From Armillaria gallica (taxonomy: Eukaryota; Basidiomycota; Agaricomycetes; Agaricales; Physalacriaceae): DNA of 64,000 bases. The notes beneath the pieces are model-generated. The model did no database searches. It worked only from the letters and a program-made list of their open reading frames with translations, and was not told where the DNA came from. This document shows positions 24,321-34,558 of the stretch, one piece after another; within the stretch, counting starts at the first letter, position 1, and every line of letters begins with the position of its first letter. The stretch lies in contig JBANDB010000003.1 of assembly GCA_037576215.1 (NCBI GenBank), forward strand, positions 7,130,001-7,194,000, given 5' to 3'. The position numbers and the translations under genes are program-made.

Positions 24321-25784
24321 ATGTCCATAGAAGCACGGTATCCTATGAACACAGGCAGTGAGCATTTTCCATGAGCAGCAAAGGAATCTTACTCAACGAG
24401 CTGTATTTTCTCCTAACAGCTGGTTATGGAACAGCCAAAGGCTCGCCTCTAGTTTGGTCCATGCCATATTCATGCCCTGAATTCCTAGCCATGCAGAAGG
24501 ACCTGCACACGCGGTTTTCTTCATGCGCTACTGCTGAAAGATCTCAAGGTGACCCTGTCTTGGTGTTTGGCAGAGGCATCGCCAAGGCCTTACAATGTTT
24601 CGCAAATGAAATCTGGTCCAACGGCTCTGAGCATTCCCACAAAAGCATTGATGACATGGTTGGAAGCCCTGATGAAGCCAGGGTGTTGGACATGCTTGTC
24701 CTATTCAAAGTGATGGATGTTGCATGCAGTTTCTTGCATCCGACTCGAAGCCGACCCCACCACCCCAGCTACAATGCCATGAACCTCTCACAAGAGGAAC
24801 TTGATGTAAGTCATCTTCCCATTCGTATACTTTCTGCAAACATCCAAGCTGTCAAGGCATTGGAGCCTCTCCGTACATGGTGTCAAAGGCTCAGTCAAAT
24901 TCCAAAACAGTGTCTGGCTCTTCCGCCCATCAGTATTCCAGTGGAAGGAGCTCAGCTGTCTCACATGTATTCTCGTCGATGGGTGGAAACTTGGAAAAAA
25001 ATAACTTGTCTGCTGGACTTGCTCGGAGTTTACATACACTTCATTTTGTTCGTGAGTACATTCAAATTTGTCAGGAATTGTTCTCATTCTAATATTTGCA
25101 TTAGAATCATGGCGTGGACCACATACCACAATGGGTGGAGGATCATGGCATGGACCTGAGATGGACACAGTAGGTTACTTCATTTTTCAAACCATCAGTC
25201 TACTAACTTGTTTGAAGATATATTTGACGTACAGGAATCAACGACGAACAATACTTAGACAACCTTAAAAGGGACCTCCCTCATGTCAAAAAAGTCTTCG
25301 TGGTTGCTGTCGCAATCTCTCCCTTATTCATTATCATTGGTAATAGCATGTACAATACAATCAGTGTATCCCGTGCCTTACAGGTAAGAAGTTCTAAAAT
25401 CCTTGTCTAATACCGTTGCCTGATGTTTCATGCAAGATGGGAGGACGACTCTCTTCAATCAGGAAACCAGCCCTGCTAGGTCATGTTGAAGAGGTACTGT
25501 GGAGGTCCATTTTCCGTGTAGTATGCGGCTCCTGCAGTAGCGAGATTGCATTGACCCAATTTCTCGATGAAGTTCAGCCTTTGCTTCCAGCATCACCAAG
25601 GCGGGGCAATAACTCCATATTGTCAGATATGTTACAGGACGAATCGGCCATGGTGGAACAGGGATGGTTTTTAGGGGAATGGTTTTCAGATGTCATTCTG
25701 TTGATCCAACAGGAACATGTTCTTGGGTCTGAAGCCAGGATCGCAGCAGCAACACAAGTATGGCTGGACGAGAACAGATCACGT

Positions 25785-27513
25785 TGATGAGCCTCCAGGC
25801 TCTGTACGCTCAGAATTCGCAGATTTAGCCATCCATCACCCAATACCTTCGAAACGATGCCATTATAACCCTCACACACTCCATAACACTGCCAACTCTC
25901 GATAATACCACGGATTTTCGCAGTATAAGCCACAAACATTCTGATCCAGTCCTAAAACCGTGACATCCACTCCTCATGCACTCTGTTATCCTTCCCAGCT
26001 CGCCTCGCATCACAATTACCGTATCCCGTCACGGCAAGGCACCTTTGATCGACAATCATCCTAAAACGGGGTTGCTATATCACTCAGAAGCACTAGTTGA
26101 TGTGCCCATCAATCATTTAATGAAATGACGTGATTGACGCGAGTACCCTCCCAGCTACAATAATTACAGCTATGGCAACTACAGACCGCGTTTACTAAGG
26201 CTGTTACAGTGCCAAGACTTCAAATTATCGTTGCCCCACGCATACACCTCAGCACGGCAACTGCAGCTCAATAATCCGCAGCTACACAGCACCTTATGAT
26301 CCGCTCATCGCTCAATAAAACCACACGGTTCGCATCCATACATGGCAATGTCGAGGACTTGCTGTTACTTTAGAACCACAGATACCATATGTTTACTATG
26401 GCTATTACAAAAGCCAAGGACTTACAGCCTTACTAAGGCTCCGAAGAATATTCTATTTATAAAATCGTACTTGTAGTATAAAAACTAGGTAGAAACCGCA
26501 TTTTTAGAGCTAGTTCTTACCCAGTTGACAAGGCTACGGCATTACCAGTCAGCTACGGTTACTCCAAGTTATTCCTCACCGCTTGCTTTACTCTTTAAAC
26601 GTTGTTGGTTGCACCAATACACGAAATCTTGCATCAATAACTTGCTTTTGTCTTTTAATGCCATAACATCGCTTCACTTTCACCACATAGGATTGTTTCA
26701 TTGCTTTCACCTTCTACATCGCCATCGTTTTCATCACCCAGTTCAGTATTGCCTCCGTGTAGGCCCAGTTCAGCTCCATAGGATCACCCTCGTCTTTATC
26801 ATTGTTCGGAGTTGCCGTGCATCTATTGCCACAGCACCCCACTCAGCACCTCAGTTGCTACGATTTCTACCAGTTTCTTGCAGTCTCCGTACGTTTATTG
26901 CTATTGTTTCGACTCACAATATTAGGTACACCGCAAGCCACGTTTACTAGGCTATTTCGACATCTTCTAGTCCATTGCCACGATTTCTAGAGCATCGCAA
27001 CGATTTCTAGCGTGTTGCTACGATTTCTAGAGCATTGCTACGATTACCAGTCCTTCCACACGATTACTCGTCCTCACCCACGATTACTAGAGCATCACAA
27101 CGTTTTCTAGTCCCTCCCCACGTTTTCTCGACCATTGCTACGATTTCTAGCGCATTGCTACGATTTCTAGTCCATTGCCACGATTTCTAGACCCATTTTC
27201 GTGGTCTCTAGACTGTTTTCGCAGTTTCTATTGCGGTTTCTTGGTATTCAAGTCATACCAGATTCCGTCCCTTCTCGTTTATCGAGATCCTTCCTGGCTT
27301 ACAGCCAACGTCTATTAGTACTCCTTGACCAAGAGTACTACTTCACTGACTGAAAGTCGCAGTGTATCTTGTGTTATTGAGGAATTGACTGCACGGAGGT
27401 GCACCGAACCACTCACAAACACATTGCCTTGATTGCTGTGTTGCTACGTTAATTGCCTAAGCTCTCACCGAGTTTTGGGTGTTGCTGTTGCCATGGAAGT
27501 CTAAGGCTCATCA
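25785..27513 (+). mobile_element. 1.73-kb TG..CA element, second copy, inserted in JmjC-like paralogue 1
   Basis: The element begins TGATGAGCCTCC and ends AAGGCTCATCA, with a 4-bp target duplication ACGT at 25781-25784 and 27514-27517. Deleting it with one ACGT gives AGATCACGT-TGGGGAGAA, reading RSRWGE in frame, which aligns with KSRWIK of paralogue 2. It is the reverse-oriented relative of 15379-17066: both share gcctccaggctctgta near one end and gccttgattgctgtg near the other. No protein is encoded. Like the other copy it sits in sense orientation to its host gene. Confidence 0.85.
26970..27192 (+). repeat. Tandem about 20-bp repeats inside the 1.73-kb element
   Basis: About ten degenerate units of cattgctacgatttctagag follow one another (catcgcaacgatttctagcg, gttgctacgatttctagagc, cattgccacgatttctagac). 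A related but more degenerate array is expected in the copy at 15.4-17.1 kb. Such arrays occur in promoter (U3) regions of long terminal repeats and in subterminal parts of DNA transposons. Confidence 0.75.
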
Positions 27514-29713
27514 ACGTTGGGGAGAAATCAGTCGTCACGAGAAGGTTCCCATAGAACGAGGCAGAAGAAAGTCTTGTCCTCCCCGTGGAGTCTCAAGGTT
27601 GCAACCGCGAAGGTGTCATAGCGTCTCCCCAGAGCGAGCAAAGAGGATCTCTATCGCTGTGCTTCCAGTCATGGATGTCAACCAGTTAACGAAGAATTCT
27701 GTACCCGACATTTTGGGGGGTTGGTCAAGTTTGCCCTTGATAGACCAGACGATTCTAGGATCCGGGGGACAAGACGACTTCCACCATGTCTCACAAAGGA
27801 AGCAGGATCGTTTGGGGACAGATATAACATGGAGTGGAGCAAAGAAGGCAAAAACGGATGCACGTGTCTCCTATTTTCCATGTGGAGTCATCCTACCAGA
27901 GGTTTGGGATCCACTGATGAATTCGAAAGTCAAGTTCACTTACTTTGCCCTGAGATCGAATGTGAGTCAACCAACCACTTTCCTGCTACACTGCCTCATC
28001 ATAATTTAGCAGATAGACCGATGCAAGGTACAGAATTGGAACAATTGTTTCAATAGCCAAAGTAAAAGGGAGTCAATGATCAAGTTGATCAACTTCAAGG
28101 ATGCTTTGAATGATCCTTCTAACATGCTGTTGATATTTGCAAAATCAAATATCCATCTTTTTGAAACACCCGCCTCTCCATTAGATTGATCTTTGGTGAC
28201 TCTCTCAGACATTGGTGACATCGACGAAGTTCATCATTTGGGAGGCGAGTGCCATCTATTTATTATGAAAGTGTACTCTAATGCAACCTGCAGGTCACAA
28301 ATGCTCACGCGAGCCTGTTATAACTGTCGACATATCTCTTCAAGACATGTACACCAGAGGCGTTGAAGGAGATCATGGTGTGGTGAATTTTATCTCCTTG
28401 TCCTGCAGTGATCCTTCCAACAGCCACCCTTTGCAGTCGTAAGCTTGATGTTTATCTTGTAGCTTTAAGTGCACTTAACGTTACCCTGCCAGTATTTTAT
28501 CTTCCCATCTTTGTGCCTTTGATAAAACATCTGATGTCCCTGGGATCTCTACTGATGCGTATCCACATTCAGTGACAAGTTTCTGGTTCATTGCAACCAA
28601 AGGGGCTGCAACCAACGTGGCCACAGACAGTTTTGGGGTCGGAATGGCCATTGAGGTGCTCTGTGGGTGCCAGATATGGTACCTGTTCCAACGCCATGAC
28701 ACTGGAGACAAGGACATCACCATTAATTGGGAAGCTGAGCCTGCTGAGGATGAAGTCGTCAATGATTGGGAACCTGGATTTTTCCCAGACCCAAAATATT
28801 GGACCACAGAGGTCGTCATGCTGCAACCAGGGTCTGCCCTGTATGTCATGGTATATCCATCTTGATCAATGCTGACACAGGGGCAGGTACATACATCCCA
28901 AGACTCACCATGCAGTTGTCGCTTTGGAAAATTCAATTATAAAAGGTCACCACTTCTACTCTACTGTCGTGTTATCGAAGACCGTCTCAGGATGGGTCCG
29001 TACCCAAATATTTTGGGATATCGGTGGTCTTCCGATTGCCCATCTACAGCACGTTCTGCTATGCATAATGATATACTTTGGTAAGAGTGTCAAGGAAGGT
29101 ACCAACAGTACGTCAAATTCTGGAAACTCTTTGAACATAACTGACCATTTTCCAGGTGTTGACTTCCATTTTCCGAAGCTGAACAAAATGGGATTGATGA
29201 ATCTCATCGTGCTTGGTAATTGGTGCTTCTTCCTTGATGCCTTCAATTCATGGGATTCCAAACAGAATGACGCCACAGTTTTGGCAATAAGTGCTTATCT
29301 ATCCATTATACAGTGCCTAGCAAAGCACCACTGTCTTCTACTCATCGAAGAGAATCAGCCTGACCTTGGCTTAATTCCCTTATCTCAAGTCAGACGAATG
29401 GCGATTTCTGATTTTGCCAGGGCTTCCGCTATCCATTTTTGCCTGAGAATCATCTCAGACACAAAGGACCATGATTTCTTCACAGAGAGCTTTGAATTCT
29501 CGGCAATGAGATGCCTGGAAAGGTATCTGAAAATTGATACCAAGGCCATTGAAGTACATGAAGTGGGAGAATTGCAGCTGACGAGAAGCTTTGTGGTTGT
29601 CGACAATTCCACCAAAATTAGTAAGTTCACATTTTCTGCCTTCAGTGTCTTCCTCTGATCACCATGTAAACCCAGGTGAAGACATTCTTTCTGATCTCAG
29701 AAAGGCTGAATAA

Positions 29714-30216
29714 GAATTCTTGGGCAATGACAATGTATTCATCTATGTAGTGAAACAGACATCTTTTGGTTTTCAGGAAACTGTCACGTGTTACGATCCC
29801 ACAGTTGTACGGTCGCCTGACCTTGGGCCGATGTCATGGTTGCCGATTGCAAAACTTCGGGGTGACAGTTGCCAGTCACGCAAATGATCTTGACCGAGTC
29901 TCTGTGGCTGTGAAGCCACATATGACATCATTTGCAACTAACTTGGTTGTCTCCGACCCCGACTGCTTTGTCACGGTTTTGCCGACCTTCCAGTCCATGG
30001 GCAGGCCAGGTCGCACTGGCGAGGGGAAAGTCGCGGACATTTACTGACCATGACAGTGACGACTACGCAACAGTCATGACTTTGGCAACTGTCGCGCGAC
30101 CCACAAAACACTGACTTGATTTGTGTTCACCCTCGTCTTCACAATATACAGTGACCACTGCAATGATGCCAGTTTTGTTTTAATTTTATCAAGTAAAATA
30201 TAGCGGAAGGCCCGAC
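29714..30216. other. No supported gene; GC-richer than its surroundings
   Basis: It starts with the 3' flank of JmjC-like paralogue 1. From about 29770 to 30115 the sequence is richer in G and C and in CpG than its neighbours, with repeated gtcacg/gtcgcg strings and related motifs in both orientations (gtgacagttgcc and ggcaactgtcgcg). I cannot assign it to a gene or element. Confidence 0.3.
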
Positions 30217-30315
30217 TAAATGCTCTAAAAATAGAGTATGATGACTAAGCAGAGCATTGAGAACGATGCCTCAAGATCACGAGAGCAAAGATAGTTAGGG
30301 CCATCGAGAAACACT
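30217..30315 (-). repeat. Two-hairpin repeat, copy 3
   Basis: On the minus strand: ggccctaact, about 25 bases, gaggcatcgttctcaatgct (second hairpin core at 30269-30254), then gcttagtcatcatac and tctatttttagagcat. The first hairpin is reduced to ctcgatggcc. Confidence 0.6.
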
Positions 30316-30987
30316 TCCTGGCCACAATGATATCAGCGGAAAGGAAATCAAGCGGAAATGGTTTACTGATCTGGAGAAGTTTCTTCAGACACATTTCAAT
30401 CTCCCAAAAATCAGATTTTGGCAGAGAGATTTCTCTTTCCGACTTGACCATAACAGTATATTGAAGCATTTCCAGTGCCAATGCATATTTTCTTCATGCA
30501 CAAAATTAGGCATATAAATAGCATAGGACTCTTATTGAGCGATGTACACAGGAATGATGGTGGGTGTACAGCAGACCGGGTGATGACTAGATTAAAAAAT
30601 AGCTGCAAAGCAGCTTTTATAACCCCCCATTAAGGAGAATATGGGAAGGAGTCTGGGTGTGGCCAGAGACATAAAAATCTTACAAGTTCGCACACAGAGA
30701 AGGGTTAACATGGTGGTAATTGATTTGATGACTTAAACATTTTATTATAGGGGGGATGTTGAAAACTGTGGCAGGAGGGCTGCGATACTACAGAAAGGGG
30801 ACATGGGAACGTAGCTACTGAGAAAGTCTGGCACGATGGCCGTGATAATGCTACAAGAAAATTCAAGTTCAATATGTATATAAGATCTGTAAGGTCCGAA
30901 TTCAGGACGCTGCACGTCTGACTCTCATCAAGAGAAAAGGCTCCCACCCAAGTTATGCTTAAGCACCCTTGCTCTGACTCTGACTGG

Positions 30988-31993
30988 CTAGTTCGCTCTC
31001 TTGACATAACACTCAACATGATCGGTGACGACGGAAGGCCTGAACTCCATCACAACAGCCTCAATAATAGACGAGTGAGGCATGGCCTCAGCCTCCAAAT
31101 CTAGGGGAGCACGCTTGGAGGATGACCGGTGTTGAAAGAACTTGGCGTTGCAAAGTGGGACCTTGTCACCGGTAGAGTGAGAGACAGTGGCAAATGACTT
31201 CAAATATGGAGCAGTAGCAGAAGCTTTTGGCAATGGGACAACTTGGCGCTTACGGGGAGGCTTCGATGCTGAAGTATCCACAACGATGACCTCATCGATA
31301 TCTGACTCGTCAACTTCAGTGGCAGAGAACTTGGAGACCCAGGATGGCGGGCCAACCTTCTCTTTCTGGATGGACTTCGGAGCTACAGTTTTTGACGAAG
31401 CTGGGGTCTTAGATGCTTTGCTAGGAGGACCAAACTTTGGCTTCACTGGCAGTTCCCAGTCCCACCCAGCTGTTGAAAGAGTAATTGGCTATACGAATCA
31501 AGAGTTCAAAGTTGGTCCAGGGTGTGGAAAGCTAGTGAGGATGTTGTTGCGATAAGGAAGACACGAAAACTTACCCAGGTTGCCGCGAATTGGCGTGCCC
31601 ACTTCAAAATGTCCTCGTCAGTACACGAGATCCCTGTAGGAGCCTTTTCTTGCAGAGTTTCCAGTGTGAGGATGGTCTTCTGAAATTCAGAGTCAGGCCC
31701 CGCTGCCCCAGAGCTTTGAACTGGGTATCGGCACCTTGTTGAGTAGGGGAACCTGTGGGAGCCGGTGGAGGAAGGACTGGGGTAGGTGGGATACCGAGGG
31801 AGGGCAACATGGCACACTCAGACTGTGGGGGTAGATCGATATTCATGGCATCTGAGGGCAGGATATTCGACGAGAGGCCAGCAGGAGGTCCTGACATAGA
31901 CATGTCGAAAGGTTTGGCAGAGATAACCAGGGGAGCAGTTGGAGAAGTAGGGCATGACATAGGCAGAACTTGCGAGACAGGAAAAAAATACAT
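30988..31993 (-). CDS. Uncharacterised low-complexity protein (Pro/Ser/Lys-rich)
   Basis: Two minus-strand frames face the same way: 31993-31604 (PPTPVLPPPAPTGSPTQQG) and 31446-30988 (KPKFGPPSKASKTPASSK, VDESDIDEVIVVDTSA, SKPPRKRQVVPLPKA). Between them a segment reads EDILKWARQFAATWVSF. The composition is that of a disordered linker with acidic and basic patches, as seen in many mushroom proteins of unknown role. I find no catalytic motif and cannot place exon limits firmly. It could also be the N-terminal part of a mobile-element protein. Confidence 0.35.
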
Positions 31994-32860
31994 TAGAGAC
32001 GGTCATTAATTTATGAGGAGGCTTACGCTAAAGGCAGGGGGCAACAGAAGAAAAGGGAAGACAGGTGCAAAGATGGTGGGGAAGAATGTGAAAAACTGGA
32101 CAAGAAAAGAAGGAGTTGGGGCCCGGTTTGGAGAAGATATGGAAAGGCCGACCAGAATTCCCGCATGTCAAGAGTCACAGCTAACTGAGACAACGGAGGC
32201 ATGGTGATAACCTCTTTTGGCAGTAGCATTGCAATTCAGGCGTCTTCTCTTGTGAGGTAACCAGGGTAAACCGGTTGCCCACATGCACTTCCAGTTAGGG
32301 CCAAGTAGGGTAATTCTCATCAAGAGAAGGACGTTCGTGGAATCAATTGGTCGAAAAATTTTCAATGTACCTTCGGGGAGGTGGTAATGACAAGTTGTAT
32401 TTGCCAAGGAGGATCCGGGCACAGGTAGTATATCGACATACATCCAGACATGCCTGCAATGGACAATGACCCAATGGTCCAGTTGTGAGTGACTTGCCTC
32501 CATAGGCACAAAAACCGCTGATCTGAGCAATCTGAGGGTGTGGGACCAAAGATCAGGCAACAAATAGTTGTCAATAGCAGTGAAAGGATCCATCCAGTTA
32601 CCTAATAGTTCTAGAAGATGCTGCAGCTATTTTTAGATTTTTAGATGCAGGTGCTGGCACATACATGTACACTAGTGTGTTCCCCAAGCACGCATCACAA
32701 TGATACCTCAGCCCATACTCACTTTCTTCTATGCGACCGCCATTGCAATCATTGACACTCTGCTTGTATGCTTTGGACCTGTGGGTCGATTGCCTCATCG
32801 ACATGTGTGTGTGACCTCCTGCCTGAGTGTGAATGTCCTAACCTAGATCAATACTGACAG
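31994..32860. other. No supported gene
   Basis: Minus-strand frames (for example 32593-32168) may be further exons of the low-complexity gene, but nothing is recognisable. The right end should hold the promoter and first exon of the APH-like kinase gene. Confidence 0.3.
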
Positions 32861-33664
32861 AGTGCAGACGTTGACCATCAAACAGATGATGAAGTCTTGA
32901 ATCTGTGTCACTCTGTGCCAGATGATGACTGGACAACATTGGGCTGCCCACCCAGGCTCACACCAGATGTTGTGGTCAAGCAGGTACCCAGGTTGCTGAC
33001 AGGTTGGCCTTCAGAGGCTTTAGTGCAGGATCTCATTCACAACCGCACAAACATCCCCGTTCCTCCTATCTGGCACGTCCTCAATCTCCATCCAGATGCC
33101 AGTGTCATAGTCATGGACTACATTCCTGGGATCACATTGGCGGAAGCGTGGCCCACCATGGGGCTCTGGCAGAAAATCCGTACAGCTATCACCCTGCAAA
33201 GCTATGTCCGCCAGCTCAGGTCCATCGCACATCCCCAATCTCAAATTCCTGGACGTGTTCTCGAGGGTGAAGAGCCTGGAGTATGCTATGCGTCACGCAT
33301 CTTCGGGCCCTTCAGACCCACCAAGGGCCCATTTGCAACCTCAGAAGAGCTCATCCAGTTGTTCAACAACGCAATGGACCAAGCGGCGCTTGCCCAATTG
33401 TGCGTGCACAAAGGGCCATTGCCGGATGATGGGACTCTCGTATACTCACATGTTGACTTTGCGATGCGAAATTTTATTGTCAGGGAGGACGGCCAACTTT
33501 GGCTAATTGATTTTGCAACCGCCGGCTTTTATCCTAGGTGGTTCGAATATGTGAACATGGTCATGGATGCAAGGCTGGAAAGGGGAGCGGAATATGATTT
33601 AATTTGGTGGGCAATTCTTCCATTTGTCGCTGATCCGTATTTTAGCATATGTGACTGGATATGA
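32861..33664 (+). CDS. APH/choline-kinase-like phosphotransferase
   Basis: After an acceptor (ctgacag, to 32860) one long exon encodes about 267 residues ending at TGA 33662-33664. The order is that of the aminoglycoside-phosphotransferase fold: VIVMDYIPGITLAEAWPTM (hinge and start of the C-lobe), then YSHVDFAMRNFIVREDGQL (catalytic loop HxDxxxxN, with Asp and Asn present) and LWLIDFATAGFYPRWFEYV (metal-binding Asp, usual IDxxxAGxxP form). These cytosolic enzymes phosphorylate small molecules or, in fungi, unknown substrates. The frame is intact. The N-terminal lobe is short and the upstream exon is not found, so the true start is uncertain. It is not evidence of antibiotic resistance. Confidence 0.8.
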   Translation, partial: SADVDHQTDDEVLNLCHSVPDDDWTTLGCPPRLTPDVVVKQVPRLLTGWPSEALVQDLIHNRTNIPVPPIWHVLNLHPDASVIVMDYIPGITLAEAWPTMGLWQKIRTAITLQSYVRQLRSIAHPQSQIPGRVLEGEEPGVCYASRIFGPFRPTKGPFATSEELIQLFNNAMDQAALAQLCVHKGPLPDDGTLVYSHVDFAMRNFIVREDGQLWLIDFATAGFYPRWFEYVNMVMDARLERGAEYDLIWWAILPFVADPYFSICDWI

Positions 33665-33839
33665 ACAGTAGCGCCTGACTGTTTGTAGTGCAGAATAAAT
33701 GTTTCTTTTTTTTCAATTAACTAAGTATATACATTCCTTACAAGTTCACTATATCTTCGTTAATTAATGTTATGCCCAATGGGCCACTTGCAATGCGGAT
33801 CTCCTCATGCCATTCATAAGCAAACGGAGCCCAATCACT

Positions 33840-34558
33840 TCATATGAGACCCTTCTCCGCGAACACCTTGAGGCTCCAAAAACAGAAACGACTGCAGGCA
33901 GTGTTGTGTCCATTGACAGTCGTGCTGTCCAGGCCAGCACTGGTAAGGAACTCCAATAAATCGCCAACAGCGATATTGTGGGGTTCAAGGATGGGGAATG
34001 ACAAAACACTAGCAACTTGTGAGCCCGTAGGGATTACATCTCGGCCTGTCACGCTAACGACGAAGTGAGACTAAGACCTGCAATGACAAGGATGCACTCA
34101 CGTAACATCTGGCTGAATGATGCCATTAACTAGAGAACAATTGACATCCAATTGGATCCTGTAATGATCCTGGCCAGTCGAAGGTGACAACAGCATCAGA
34201 TAAAGATGCATTACAAGCATCCCTTGGTGGATCGCAGATTCAAACCCTTTGGCTGATATTTTGATCGTATTGACTTTCCATGCCAAACGGGCATCCAAGA
34301 GTTCATTTTTGATGGTGCCGATGTTCTGAAGGAGACAACAGTGTGAGTGATGATATCGTCAGTTTGGGAGACCGCTGGTGACGTATGAATGAATCCATTG
34401 AACTGATGCCTTGCGTGCATCTTCCAACCTGAATTTATACCACCCACTGCCAGGCAGGCATGCTGTCAGAAAGGGGAATTACCTTAGTGGTCTCAACACA
34501 GCCCACCCAGGGCACAGGGAGAGTTCCCTCTGAGTGAATGGAGACTGCCAGGAAGAAC
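33840..34558 (-). CDS. DUF7770-like uncharacterised fungal protein
   Basis: Minus-strand exons 34558 to about 34486, 34325 to 34102 and 34053 to 33840 join through GT..AG introns. They read FFLAVSIHSEGTLPVPWVG; MHLYLMLLSPSTGQ, HYRIQLDVNCSLVNGIIQPD; and FPILEPHNIAVGDLLEFL, NGHNTACSRFCFWSLKVFAE, ending EKGLI and a stop. The pattern (a strand carrying H-x-x-L-x-L, a QLDV strand, a helix, then N-x-x-x-x-x-C-R/S-F/Y-W-x near the end) resembles the fungal DUF7770 family, whose function is unknown. Further N-terminal exons probably exist. The call is by pattern and moderate at best. Confidence 0.45.

Larger units (their letters stand above)
24321..29713 (+). pseudogene. JmjC/cupin-type dioxygenase-like protein, paralogue 1, interrupted
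   Basis: Exons, placed by comparison with paralogue 2: 24321-24357, 24420-24805, 24849-25051, 25105-25169, 25235-25383, 25437-25784 joined to 27518-27961, about 28011-28440, 28493-28840, 28887-29080, 29156-29620 and 29676-29713 (TAA). The N-terminal half is helical with no named domain (LVFGRGIAKALQCF, MDVACSFLHPTR). The C-terminal half is JmjC-like: TSFWFIATKGAATNVATDSF, GVGMAIEVLCGCQIWYLF, GSALYIHPKTHHAVVALENS, KGHHFYSTVVLSKTVSGW. JmjC enzymes hydroxylate or demethylate using iron and 2-oxoglutarate. Here the HxD metal motif reads ATD, so the first His is lost, while the distal His (HHAVV) remains. The gene is broken by the 25785-27513 insertion. It also has a TGA near 28184 where paralogue 2 has Trp (D*SL against TWSL). 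It is probably dead. Confidence 0.65.

Noticed and set aside
26970..27192. CRISPR-like array
   Set aside because: The units are adjacent degenerate tandem repeats without unique spacers, in a eukaryotic genome.
32861..33664. Antibiotic-resistance gene
   Set aside because: The APH fold is common among fungal kinases of unknown substrate; nothing here points to aminoglycosides.
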